Assembly (NCBI RefSeq): GCF_000691145.1
Contig: NZ_ASJC01000004.1
Span: 248,001-312,000 of the forward strand
Reading direction: 5' to 3'
Source of the DNA: Bacillus altitudinis 41KF2b
GTDB taxonomy: Bacteria > Bacillota > Bacilli > Bacillales > Bacillaceae
Length of the DNA: 64,000 nt
In this document: positions 38,460-46,505 of the stretch, piece by piece
How the letters are laid out: every line of letters starts with the position of its first letter
Position numbering within the stretch: position 1 is the stretch's first letter
Made by a program: the position numbers and the translations under genes
Notes under the pieces: model-generated
Database searches by the model: none
Seen by the model: only the letters and a program-made list of their open reading frames with translations
Told to the model about the DNA's origin: nothing

Positions 38460-39537
38460 GCGATATATGAAACTAGCCCTTGAAAATGCCGAAGCAATGA
38501 AAGGTCAGACATCTCCCAATCCGCTCGTCGGGGCTGTGATTGTGCGAGAAAATGAAATTGTTGGGGTCGGGGCGCATATGAAGGCCGGCGAACTACATGC
38601 AGAAATCCATGCGCTAAAAATGGCTGGAGATAAGGCAAAAGGTGCCACGATCTATGTGACACTAGAGCCTTGTTCCCACCATGGCCGCACAGGCCCATGC
38701 GCTGAAGCACTTGTGAAAGCTGGCGTCGAAACTGTTGTCGTGGCGGCACTTGATCCGAATCCGCTGGTCGCTGGCCGCGGGATTGCCATTTTACAAGACG
38801 CTGGCATACAAGTTATCACGGGCGTACTTGAACAGGAATCCATTCTGATGAATGAAGTATTTAATCACTTTATTACGAAAAAAACACCTTTCGTGACGCT
38901 CAAAGCGGGCATTACGTTAGACGGAAAAATTGCATCTGCTACGTCTGACAGCAAGTGGATTACATCAGAGACGTCCCGTTATGATGCACATCACATTCGC
39001 AGTATCAACGATGCCATCTTGGTCGGTGCGCAAACCGTCATTCACGACGATCCTTCATTAACAGCACGGATTCCAAACGGTCATCATCCAATTCGAATTG
39101 TCTTAGACTCTAAACTGTCTATCCCGCTGACAGCAAAGGTGGTCACAGATCAGATGGCACCAACATGGATTTTCACAACAAAACAAGCCGATGAAGAAAA
39201 ACGAGCCGCTTTAGAAGCAGCTGGCGTCAGTGTCATCATGACGGATAGCGATATCCGGGTGCCCTTACAAGAAGTACTTCAAGTGCTCGGAGAAAGAAAT
39301 GTCTCCTCCCTGATGATTGAAGGCGGCGGACAAATCAATGCCTCATTTTTGGAGCAGCAGCTTGTCGATAAACTCGTCATCTACATGGCACCTAAGCTCA
39401 TTGGCGGACGACTCTCTCCTTCTTTTTTCGGAGGCGAAGGCATACGCCTCATGAGTGATGCAATTGAACTGGAACAGCTCTCTCTTGAACCACTCGGAAA
39501 AGATATAAAGATAACGGGTTATCCTGTTTATCAATAA
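38446..39537 (+). CDS. ribD: Bifunctional pyrimidine deaminase/reductase (RibD)
   Basis: Deaminates and then reduces the RibA product to 5-amino-6-ribitylaminouracil phosphate. 363 residues. N-terminal CDA-like domain with Zn motif HAE (GELHAEIHA) and EPCSHHGRTGPCAEAL. C-terminal reductase starts about 150 with KAGITLDGKIA, and has ILVGAQTVIHDDPSLTARI and EGGGQINASFL. TTG start with GAGGTG 9 nt upstream; translation coupled to ribA. Terminator follows. Confidence 0.88.
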   Translation: MPHHERYMKLALENAEAMKGQTSPNPLVGAVIVRENEIVGVGAHMKAGELHAEIHALKMAGDKAKGATIYVTLEPCSHHGRTGPCAEALVKAGVETVVVAALDPNPLVAGRGIAILQDAGIQVITGVLEQESILMNEVFNHFITKKTPFVTLKAGITLDGKIASATSDSKWITSETSRYDAHHIRSINDAILVGAQTVIHDDPSLTARIPNGHHPIRIVLDSKLSIPLTAKVVTDQMAPTWIFTTKQADEEKRAALEAAGVSVIMTDSDIRVPLQEVLQVLGERNVSSLMIEGGGQINASFLEQQLVDKLVIYMAPKLIGGRLSPSFFGGEGIRLMSDAIELEQLSLEPLGKDIKITGYPVYQ

Positions 39538-39543
39538 ACAACA

Positions 39544-39574
39544 AAGCTTGTAGATTGAGTCTGCAAGCTTTTTT
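39544..39574 (+). terminator. Intrinsic terminator of the dioxygenase-ribA-ribD operon
   Basis: AAGCTTGTAGA and TCTGCAAGCTT form a stem followed by a T tract just after the ribD stop. Confidence 0.85.
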
Positions 39575-39601
39575 CTCATCATTGAATTTGAGGTGATTAA
39601 A

Positions 39602-40024
39602 TTGAACATCAAAGGAATAAACCATTTATTATTTTCTGTTTCTGATTTAGAGACATCTATTGATTTTTACACAAAGGTCTTTAATGCCAAATTGTTAACA
39701 AAGGGCAGAACGACAGCTTACTTTGATTTGAACGGCCTGTGGCTTGCCCTCAATGTAGAAAAAGACATTCCTCGTCAAGACATCCATCACTCTTACACAC
39801 ACATCGCTTTTTCTATTGATGAGGAGGATGTAGATCCAATGCATAACAAACTAAAAGATTTGAACGTCAACATCTTACCAAGCCGGCCAAGAGACGAAAG
39901 AGATCAGAAGTCGATTTATTTCACAGACCCTGATGGACATAAATTTGAATTTCATACAGGAACCTTGAAAGATCGATTGGATTATTACAAACTAGAGAAA
40001 ACACATATGGAGTTTTATGAATGA
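39602..40024 (+). CDS. fosB: Fosfomycin-resistance metallothiol transferase FosB
   Basis: Opens fosfomycin with bacillithiol or cysteine using a divalent metal. About 140 residues, VOC fold. His in IKGINHLLFSV, His in SYTHIAF and Glu in HKFEFHTGTL are the metal ligands of this family. ERDQKSIYFTDPDGH is also typical. I choose the TTG at 39602, 7 nt after GAGGTG, which gives the usual N-terminus (M-N-IKGINH); the GTG at 39593 lies inside that RBS. Stands alone after the rib terminator. Confidence 0.92.
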   Translation: MNIKGINHLLFSVSDLETSIDFYTKVFNAKLLTKGRTTAYFDLNGLWLALNVEKDIPRQDIHHSYTHIAFSIDEEDVDPMHNKLKDLNVNILPSRPRDERDQKSIYFTDPDGHKFEFHTGTLKDRLDYYKLEKTHMEFYE

Positions 40025-40174
40025 AACGCAAAGAAAAACAGAGAGGAAACAACAAGGTGCTATTCGTCATTAAATAGGAAAGATGGTAAAATATACATAG
40101 AAACGTGTTGCAAACGATAGTCCTCCCCCCTTCCATACTAAAGGTGTTTTTATGCCTAGAAAGGAGGGGTCAGT

Positions 40175-40330
40175 TTGAGAACAAAACTTGTGCGTTCACG
40201 CGTTGAGAGACGCAAAAACAAAAAGAAAAAAGCTTGTACCTGTAAGTACAAGCTTTGGTTCCTTATCTTAAATTCAATCCGAACTCTAGTCCAGTTCATC
40301 ATATGGATTTTAGATAAGAGAACGTTCTGA
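40175..40330 (+). CDS. Small basic/hydrophobic ORF, possible type I toxin-like peptide
   Basis: 51 residues, TTG start behind a strong AAAGGAGGGG (5 nt spacing). N-terminal half very basic (RRKNKKKK), then CTC and a hydrophobic C-terminal helix (WFLILNSIRTLVQFIIWILDK). A CCTCC run about 40 nt upstream could mask the RBS. The coding region contains a hairpin that reads as a minus-strand terminator, and a long-stem plus-strand terminator follows. These are features of type I toxin mRNAs. I do not recognise the peptide, and there is no direct proof of translation. Confidence 0.4.
   Translation: MRTKLVRSRVERRKNKKKKACTCKYKLWFLILNSIRTLVQFIIWILDKRTF
40224..40255 (-). terminator. Minus-strand terminator-like hairpin inside the small ORF
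   Basis: AAGCTTGTAC-TTACAG-GTACAAGCTT is a perfect 10-bp stem followed by TTTTCTTTTT on the minus strand. It would end an antisense transcript within the 51-residue ORF. Confidence 0.6.
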
Positions 40331-40354
40331 ATGAACCCTTAAGATGATAATGAA

Positions 40355-40440
40355 AAATAAAGCGGCACCTTCATTACCCCTAGTCAAGGTAATGCTGGTT
40401 CTATCTCGTTTCTGTTTTTTGGAGGGCTGCTTTATTTTTT
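40355..40440 (+). terminator. Long-stem plus-strand terminator with internal hairpin
   Basis: A 12-bp outer stem (40355-40366 with 40426-40437, one G-U pair) encloses a CATTACC/GGTAATG hairpin (40372-40394) with loop CCTAGTCAA. The 3' arm runs into TTTATTTTTT. Confidence 0.7.
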
Positions 40441-40484
40441 CATATTATTTCAGTTTATTCCTCACATTTTAAATTTATACATAG

Positions 40485-40680
40485 AAAAAGCACACGGTAG
40501 TCAGCCGAGTGCCCAAATTAAATTTCTTTTCAGTTGTATGGTGAACGTTCAAGAAATTCACCTTGAAGCTCTCGTGCTTCAGTTTGAAAACTAGTTCAAC
40601 TTAGTCCGAGTTGAACAAAAAACTTGTGCAACAATATGTTACCATAAGTAACAATTTGTTACCATAGTTAAGCTTATTTT
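40485..40680 (-). ncRNA. Candidate structured RNA ending in an intrinsic terminator
   Basis: Read on the minus strand: hairpin GTTCAACT/AGTTGAAC (40594-40616, 8 bp), hairpin GAAGC/GCTTC (near 40563-40582), hairpin GGTGAA/TTCACC (40540-40562), then terminator stem GCACtCGG/CCGtGTGC (40490-40512) with TTTTTC. No ORF of useful length lies in it. A weak promoter (TTGAAA-N17-AAAATA) ends near 40680. Loops of the first hairpin and the terminator share GACTA. The 5' boundary is uncertain. The rest of 40681-40860 holds nothing I can support. Confidence 0.45.
40628..40667. promoter_or_regulatory. Two tandem 20-bp operator-like dyads
   Basis: GCAACAATATGTTAC (40628-40642) and GTAACAATTTGTTAC (40648-40662, a perfect 7+1+7 palindrome) are each followed by CATA. 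They start exactly 20 bp apart, about two helical turns, so a dimeric repressor could bind both on one face. They lie at the presumed 5' end of the structured RNA. Confidence 0.5.
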
Positions 40681-40867
40681 TTAATCTTACTTATTCATTT
40701 CAAATGCAGAATTTTCATTATTTCAAATAAATTATACAGCTTTTTGTTATGCAATGAATCAAATAAACTGAACAACACTCAAAATAACTTTCAAGTATAA
40801 TAACCTGTACTTTTCTTCTAAGCCCTCCTACTTTCTATTGGCAACTGTAAGACCTTATTTAGTTAAA

Positions 40868-40901
40868 TAAAAAAGAATCAGTATATAAAAACTGATTCTT
40901 T
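40868..40901 (-). terminator. Intrinsic terminator of the polysaccharide deacetylase gene
   Basis: AAGAATCAGT and ACTGATTCTT form a stem; on the minus strand it is followed by TTTTATT. Confidence 0.8.
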
Positions 40902-40956
40902 CTGCATACATTTATCTCAAACAAATCGTATTTAATCCACGAAACGTGTCGTAAAA

Positions 40957-40972
40957 TGTTTCATGTGAAACA
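40957..40972. other. parS-like site (ParB/Spo0J binding)
   Basis: TGTTTCATGTGAAACA matches the Bacillus parS consensus TGTTNCACGTGAAACA at all but one position (T for C at position 8). It lies just after the deacetylase stop in non-coding DNA. Confidence 0.55.
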
Positions 40973-40990
40973 TCTGTGATCTAATATTGA

Positions 40991-41845
40991 TCAATTTCCC
41001 TCTATCAGTCTGCCAAAGCTTTCGGGTGAAAGTCCCGGTGAAATGCGCAGGCGGTGTAAGGACATCATACCTTGTTCTTTCTTCGCATGTCCTGGTTCAG
41101 TGGTTACAGCCATTTCATATCCTGCTTCCTTCGCCAACTTCAGCGTGTCTTCGTTATAGCGACCGACCGGATAGCTGACCATGATCGTTTGTTGAGAAAA
41201 CCGCTGGTCAAAGAATACCTTCGATCCTTTTAATTCTTCTTCCTGCTGCTTCTGTGATAAACGATTGAGCTCTAAATGATGAATGGTGTGACTCTCTATT
41301 GAAATACCATGCGCCACCATATCATCCATTTGAGCATCGGTTAAATGATGTGGGCGGCCGATGGACTGCTCGATCATAAAAATCGTGGCTTTCATTCCAT
41401 ATTCCTTTAAAATCGGAAATGCCTTTGTGTAGTTATCCGTATATCCATCGTCAAATGTGATAAGAACATACTTTTCACTTGGTGTCGAATTGGTCGCGAG
41501 AACTTGATATGCCTCTTTCGGCGACAGCGTGACATAGCCGTTGTCTTTCAGCCATTTCATATGAGCTGCAAATTCGCTCTTTGGCACACGTAACGAATTA
41601 CCGCTAGAGATACTGTGATACATCAAGATTGGAAGCGCAACGGGTTCCTTTTGCTGAATCCAGTTTTGTTTGTCTATCTCTGCCGCTTCAATTTGCTGCG
41701 TTTCTGTTGTTTCTTTCGTTTGTCCTTGACCCTTTACCTCTTTGATGGCTTGCTGGTTTCCTTCTGTTTGCTGTTTCGTACCCATACAGCCCGAAATGAG
41801 CAGCATGACTAAACCAACTGCAAGCCACATACATGTTTTTTTCAT
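40991..41845 (-). CDS. Polysaccharide deacetylase lipoprotein
   Basis: 284 residues. Lipobox LLISGC at about residue 20; a Gln/Glu-rich linker (21-65); then a NodB-homology (CE4) domain. Metal and catalytic motifs: ITFDDGYTDNY and SHTIHHLEL. Acts outside the membrane on an acetylated glycan (peptidoglycan, chitin or a capsule). Resembles B. subtilis YxkH, which lies near cydABCD there too. Monocistronic, terminator about 90 bp downstream. Confidence 0.86.
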   Translation of the reverse strand: MKKTCMWLAVGLVMLLISGCMGTKQQTEGNQQAIKEVKGQGQTKETTETQQIEAAEIDKQNWIQQKEPVALPILMYHSISSGNSLRVPKSEFAAHMKWLKDNGYVTLSPKEAYQVLATNSTPSEKYVLITFDDGYTDNYTKAFPILKEYGMKATIFMIEQSIGRPHHLTDAQMDDMVAHGISIESHTIHHLELNRLSQKQQEEELKGSKVFFDQRFSQQTIMVSYPVGRYNEDTLKLAKEAGYEMAVTTEPGHAKKEQGMMSLHRLRISPGLSPESFGRLIEGN

Positions 41846-41910
41846 TCACCAATCCTGCTTTCTCTTTATCTACCGAATGATTATAACAGAAATTGGTTAA
41901 TAACTGATAT

Positions 41911-42240
41911 CTATTTTGACAGGGTATACATTTTTTTACACATTTCGATCATTTCAATGGCAAGCAGATGGATGGTCTCTGTTGTGAGCATTTGGTCTTC
42001 TGCATGTATGAGCAGTAAAGAAAAGGGAAGCTGTTCCCCTGCCGCCTCTTTTTGTATCAGTGACAAGTGCAGGTCATGGATGCTTCGAAACGCTTCCTCC
42101 CCTTTTTCAATCAACTGCTGCGCTGCTTCAAAGTCATCCGCTCTTGCTAGACGAATGGCTTCTACATAATGGCTTCGTGCCTCACCTGCATGGGAAATGA
42201 TTTGAAAGGCTGCTCCCTGCATTTCCTCTAATACCGTCAT
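41911..42240 (-). CDS. PTS Lac-family EIIA component (second beta-glucoside PTS)
   Basis: About 109 residues, all-helical Lac-type EIIA: MQGAAFQIISHAGEARSHYVEAI at the N-terminus and LLLIHAEDQMLTTE with the phosphorylated His. Start at the ATG at 42240, 8 nt after GGAGG; the reading from 42270 overlaps the EIIB stop without an RBS. Last gene of IIC-uxuA-bgl-IIB-IIA. No clear terminator before the deacetylase gene. Confidence 0.88.
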   Translation of the reverse strand: MTVLEEMQGAAFQIISHAGEARSHYVEAIRLARADDFEAAQQLIEKGEEAFRSIHDLHLSLIQKEAAGEQLPFSLLLIHAEDQMLTTETIHLLAIEMIEMCKKMYTLSK

Positions 42241-42259
42241 CTGCTTCTCCTCCGATTGC

Positions 42260-42583
42260 TCAAGATTCATTTGCTAGTTTCAGTGCATGTTCTAGAATTT
42301 TTTCTCCATTCGCTGTTCCATATAATCTTACATTTACCACATCGACAGGTATATGATAAGGTGCCGCTGTTTTTTCTGCTGCCTTTCTCATAAAGCTAAC
42401 TTGCGGCCCTAGCAAAATGACCTTTACATCGTCCCCATGCTCTTCTAATTCGTCCGCAATGGCCCCTTCAGGTATCGCATAAATTTCATAATCCAGCCCT
42501 TTTCCTTCTGCGGCTGCCTTCATTTTAGATACCACAATCGACGTTGACATTCCTGCTGCACAAGCGAGAATGATTCGCTTCAT
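42260..42583 (-). CDS. PTS Lac-family EIIB component (second beta-glucoside PTS)
   Basis: 107 residues. Phosphocysteine expected in [14 protein letters not shown] (Cys8). GPQVSFMRKAAEK resembles the LicB segment. RBS AGGAGTGATGG. Starts 12 nt after the glycosidase stop. Paralogue of LicB at 10.9 kb. Confidence 0.9.
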   Translation of the reverse strand: MKRIILACAAGMSTSIVVSKMKAAAEGKGLDYEIYAIPEGAIADELEEHGDDVKVILLGPQVSFMRKAAEKTAAPYHIPVDVVNVRLYGTANGEKILEHALKLANES

Positions 42584-42595
42584 ATCCCATCACTC

Positions 42596-44029
42596 CTATT
42601 GATAAATAAAATCTGGTTCATCCCTTAATTTCCTCGTTTGGATTAATGTCTTGTACCAGTATCCTGACGCTTTCATCTGACGATTCCGTTCATTCTCCAG
42701 CTGGATCTCTACTAATCCGTAGCGATTCTTGAATGCATTCATCGGTGAGACATTATCCGTAAAAGCCCACAGCATATATCCCTTGCAGTTTGAACCTTCT
42801 TTTTTCGCTTGAAGGGCTTTTTTCAAATGCTGACTGATAAATGAAATTCGGTACTGATCATCAATGATGCCGTCTTCGTTTTTAAACCGTTCTTCCTGCT
42901 CGACCCCCATACCGTTTTCAGCCACAAACCACTCGATATTCCCGTATTCCTCTTTTATTCTCATACCCATATCATAGACAATATTCGGATAGATTTCCCA
43001 ACCTCTGAATGGATTCATTTTTCTCCCTGGGAGCTCAAATAGATCGTAATAATAAGATGGATGAAACGGTGTATTTTCGTTCCAAGCCTTGCTAGGTGCC
43101 TTAACGCGATGCGGATAGTATAAATTAAGACCGACCACATCGACTGTATGATCTTTAATGATCTGAAGCTCTTCTTCCGTTGCATCGAAAAGAATGTCAT
43201 GCTTTTTCAATACATCAAGCAGTTCTTCTGGATACTCGCCTTTAATGGAGGGATCTAAGAACACTCGATTAAAAAACAAATCATACATGCGGGCAGCTTC
43301 TTGATCATGTGACGCAGTCGATCTCGCATACGTCACTTCTGGATTGAGAATGACCCCGATTTTTGCACCGGCTGATTCCTTCAAGCCCATTTCCTGAAAC
43401 AGCTTCACCACTTTTGCTGTCGCCAAGGCTTTATGATAGTTCCACTGCATCCACTTCTTCGTATTTTGCTCGAAAGGATAACGAATAGCATCTAGATACA
43501 CACGAGTCTGAACAACAATTGGTTCATTAAAGGTAAACCAATGTTTGACCCGGTCTCCATAGCGTTCAAACACCTTTTCTGCATAGAGAACAAACAGATC
43601 GACAACATGTTTAGATGACCAGCCGCCGTACTTTTCAAGTAAAACGGCAGGAAGCTCATAATGCTCTAAGCAAAACATCGGCTCTACACCTGCTTCAAGT
43701 AATTCATTGATGAAATCATCAATATAACGAGCATAGGTCTCATCTACAATTCCATTCTCGTAATCTATGAGAAATCTCGACCAATTGATCGATGTCCGGT
43801 AATGAGATAACCCAATTTCCTTCATAAGGGCGACATCTTCAGGATAGCGCTCGTAAAAATTCGTTGCTCCTGCTGGTCCGTATCCTTCGTGCCATACGTG
43901 ATACCCCTCCTTATACCAAAGGTCTATATACGAATCCTGATTCGGTTTCTTCCCTTTCCAACCCTCCGTCTGCCAAGCAGAAGCCGCAGCACCTAGAATA
44001 AAGTCATTGGGTATGTCGATTTTGTTCAT
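42596..44029 (-). CDS. GH1 family 6-phospho-beta-glycosidase
   Basis: About 477 residues, (beta/alpha)8 barrel. General acid Glu in HWFTFNEPIV and nucleophile Glu in WFVAENGMG, the usual GH1 pair; also ASAWQTEG at the N-terminus and YMLWAFTDNVSPMNAF. Expected to cleave the phosphorylated disaccharide brought in by the same operon's PTS. Start at 44029 overlaps the uxuA stop as ATGA, with AGGTGG as RBS. B. pumilus-type lic uses a GH4 enzyme instead, so the two PTS operons use unrelated hydrolases. Confidence 0.9.
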   Translation of the reverse strand: MNKIDIPNDFILGAAASAWQTEGWKGKKPNQDSYIDLWYKEGYHVWHEGYGPAGATNFYERYPEDVALMKEIGLSHYRTSINWSRFLIDYENGIVDETYARYIDDFINELLEAGVEPMFCLEHYELPAVLLEKYGGWSSKHVVDLFVLYAEKVFERYGDRVKHWFTFNEPIVVQTRVYLDAIRYPFEQNTKKWMQWNYHKALATAKVVKLFQEMGLKESAGAKIGVILNPEVTYARSTASHDQEAARMYDLFFNRVFLDPSIKGEYPEELLDVLKKHDILFDATEEELQIIKDHTVDVVGLNLYYPHRVKAPSKAWNENTPFHPSYYYDLFELPGRKMNPFRGWEIYPNIVYDMGMRIKEEYGNIEWFVAENGMGVEQEERFKNEDGIIDDQYRISFISQHLKKALQAKKEGSNCKGYMLWAFTDNVSPMNAFKNRYGLVEIQLENERNRQMKASGYWYKTLIQTRKLRDEPDFIYQ

Positions 44030-45090
44030 GTTGCCACCTGACCTTTCTTCGTGTGAATTTGAAGTCCTTCCCACATCCCTTGTAAATACATAGCTCCAAG
44101 TGCTCGGTCGTATAATCCATAGCCAGGTCTGCCCGTCTCACCAAAGATCATTCGTCCATGATCTGGCCGAACATAGCCAGCAAATCCTTCCTTAAACAAT
44201 GCGTTCACAATCGCTCCCATATCGAGGCTACCTGCTGACGACAGGTGTGCCGACTCTTCAAAATCACCGTTTTCATACAAATTGACATTGCGTAAATGAG
44301 CAAAGTGTATACGCCCTTTTTTGGCATACTTTCTCGCAAGTGAAGGAACATCATTTTTCGCATTACAGCCTAGGGAACCGGAACAAAAGGTCAGTCCATG
44401 CTGTGAGCGTTCATCGAGCTGAAGGATACGATCTATTTGTTCTTCACAACTGACAATGCGGGGCAGACCAAATATGTTCCAAGGAGGGTCATCTGGATGC
44501 AGTGCCATGTTCATGTTCTCTTCCGCTGCAACTGGAAGGATATTTCCCAAGAAATAGTCTAGGTTCTCAAACAACCCTTCCGCCCCCAATGCCCTGTATG
44601 CAGCCATCAACTTTCTCATTTCTTCCTGCGTATAAGACATATCCCACCCTGGTAAGGAAAGTCGATCTTTTTCTATATCCATCTGTTCAAGCTGATGCTG
44701 AAAATAAACAAGGGTCGTCGATTGATCAGCTAGTGGGAAATCAAGCTGTGTTCGTGTCCAATCAAGGACTGGCATGAAGTTATAACAAATGACCTTCACA
44801 CCATGCCTTGCTAATCTCCGAATATTTTCTTGATAATGCTCGATATAAACATCCCGGCTAGGCTTTCCCAACTTAATATCTTCATGGACCGGGAGACTTT
44901 CTACGACTTCAAAAGCAAGATCGTGACGTTCGACTTCCGCTTTTAAATGAGCAATACTTTCCTCCGGCCACAGATCACCAGCCGGCACATCATAGACTGC
45001 ACTGACAATCCCTTTCATGCCGGGAATTTGCCGAATATATGAAAGGGAGACAGGATCTTCTTTGCCATACCATCTAAATTGCATGTTCAT
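44026..45090 (-). CDS. uxuA: Mannonate dehydratase (UxuA)
   Basis: Dehydrates D-mannonate to 2-keto-3-deoxygluconate in hexuronate breakdown. 354 residues, TIM barrel. Starts MNMQFRWYG with IRQIPGMKGIVSAVYDVPAG; active-site segments include VCYNFMPVLDWTR (here VICYNF), NMALHPDDPPW, FCSGSLGCNAKND, and VRPDHGRMI. RBS AGGAGG. Its place between a Lac-type PTS permease and a GH1 phospho-glycosidase is unusual; it suggests the transported glycoside carries or yields a uronic/aldonic acid. Confidence 0.9.
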   Translation of the reverse strand: MNMQFRWYGKEDPVSLSYIRQIPGMKGIVSAVYDVPAGDLWPEESIAHLKAEVERHDLAFEVVESLPVHEDIKLGKPSRDVYIEHYQENIRRLARHGVKVICYNFMPVLDWTRTQLDFPLADQSTTLVYFQHQLEQMDIEKDRLSLPGWDMSYTQEEMRKLMAAYRALGAEGLFENLDYFLGNILPVAAEENMNMALHPDDPPWNIFGLPRIVSCEEQIDRILQLDERSQHGLTFCSGSLGCNAKNDVPSLARKYAKKGRIHFAHLRNVNLYENGDFEESAHLSSAGSLDMGAIVNALFKEGFAGYVRPDHGRMIFGETGRPGYGLYDRALGAMYLQGMWEGLQIHTKKGQVAT

Positions 45091-45105
45091 TCATGAGCCC
45101 TCCTT

Positions 45106-46416
45106 CTATTCTGAATCAGGTGCTGCTTCTGGCTTCCGGTTGGATAAGAGAACAAAAGGTAAATAGATGAAAACAGCGACAACAATACAGATAAGCTGTG
45201 TGATGACAGCCCCCATACTGCCAGCGGTAGACAGCCAAGCATTCACAATCGGAGGTGTCGTCCACGGCACCATCACCACCGCTTTCCCCGCAAAACCTGT
45301 AGCGGTTGCGATATAACCAATCGTACCTGTCACGAGTGGTGTAACGATAAACGGAATTGCCATCACAGGGTTCAACATGACAGGTAATCCGAAAATAACT
45401 GGTTCATTGATGTTAAACAGTCCAGGTCCTGATGAAAGCTTGGCAATGCTACGCATCTCTTCCCTTCTTCCTGCTATAAAAATGGCGATCAACAGACCAA
45501 TCGTCACACCCGAACCACCAATGCTCATATACACATCCCAAAATGGCATCGTGATAATATTTGGAATCTCTTTGCCCTCTTGAAATGCTGTCATATTCAC
45601 TGCAATTGATCCTAATAACAGCGGCTCGCGAATTGGTTTAATCATTTGGTTGCCATGTATACCGATCACCCAGAAAAATTGAGCCACAAACATTAACGTT
45701 AAAATACCAGGCAGTCCCTGCACAACACTTTCAAGTGGACGCTGCACGACGTTATACACCGCTTCATGCAAATAAATGCCTGTCACACGATGAAACGCAA
45801 ACCCGAATGAACTAATGATTGTAATCGTAATAATTGATGGGAAAAGTGAAGAAAAAGACGTCGCCACATTTGATGGAACAGAATCTGGCATCTTAATTTG
45901 CAGCCACTTCACCTCGGTAAGCTTACAAAAGATCTCTACAGAGACGATGGCAATGATCATACCCAAAAATAAGCTTTTTGGATCGGAGAATTGCCTCGCC
46001 AGCACATCGACAACCTCACGCATCGATCCATCGACTTCAAGAAGAAGTGTGGTCGGAATAACGGATATAAATGAAATCAATGCCATTAATCCTGGGAATA
46101 ATGATTTATGTCCATTGATTTTCCCAAGCTCAATCCCGATGAGGAACACAGCCCCGATCGTTAAAAAGTTCAGCGTGGCATAATTGATTGCCTTCATAAT
46201 TGGCTGAAGCTCTGCTAAAAACCTGAATATCTCAAAATGGGCAAGCCCCGTTTCCGGGCTCATGATCATATTTGCGACCAGTACAGCAAATGCCCCCGTA
46301 ATGATAATTGGCATTAATGTGACAAATGCTTGCTTAATCGCCATAATATATTTCTGATTTGTAATACGATAAGCGACATGTCCCATGACGTCGGCCGCTC
46401 TCTCTTTAAAGCTCAT
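45106..46416 (-). CDS. PTS Lac-family EIIC permease (second beta-glucoside PTS)
   Basis: 436 residues, about ten membrane helices. Landmarks: IGIHGNQMIKPI, MSIGGSGVTIGLLIA, FNINEPVIFGLPVMLNP and VPWTTPPIVNAWL. First gene of the operon. RBS AAAGGGGGAGA. A cre site lies 56-69 bp upstream. Paralogue of LicC. Confidence 0.9.
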   Translation of the reverse strand: MSFKERAADVMGHVAYRITNQKYIMAIKQAFVTLMPIIITGAFAVLVANMIMSPETGLAHFEIFRFLAELQPIMKAINYATLNFLTIGAVFLIGIELGKINGHKSLFPGLMALISFISVIPTTLLLEVDGSMREVVDVLARQFSDPKSLFLGMIIAIVSVEIFCKLTEVKWLQIKMPDSVPSNVATSFSSLFPSIITITIISSFGFAFHRVTGIYLHEAVYNVVQRPLESVVQGLPGILTLMFVAQFFWVIGIHGNQMIKPIREPLLLGSIAVNMTAFQEGKEIPNIITMPFWDVYMSIGGSGVTIGLLIAIFIAGRREEMRSIAKLSSGPGLFNINEPVIFGLPVMLNPVMAIPFIVTPLVTGTIGYIATATGFAGKAVVMVPWTTPPIVNAWLSTAGSMGAVITQLICIVVAVFIYLPFVLLSNRKPEAAPDSE

Positions 46417-46471
46417 GATCCGTCTCCCCCTTTACAAAAACTCGTGATCATCCTCCTTTTTGATGTTATTT

Positions 46472-46485
46472 TAAAAGCGCTTTCA
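46472..46485. promoter_or_regulatory. CcpA (cre) site of the second PTS operon
   Basis: TAAAAGCGCTTTCA matches TGWAANCGNTNWCA with one mismatch. It lies in the 89-bp gap between the regulator stop and the EIIC start. Confidence 0.7.
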
Positions 46486-46505
46486 TTAACATCCAATCTT
46501 TTTCC

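Noticed and set aside
38429..38749. 106-codon minus-strand ORF over the ribA/ribD junction
   Set aside because: Shadow of the RibD deaminase domain, rich in Arg/Gln/His with no RBS.
40594..40616. Perfect 8-bp hairpin read as a terminator
   Set aside because: Neither strand has a proper T tract after the stem; I treat it as part of a structured RNA instead.
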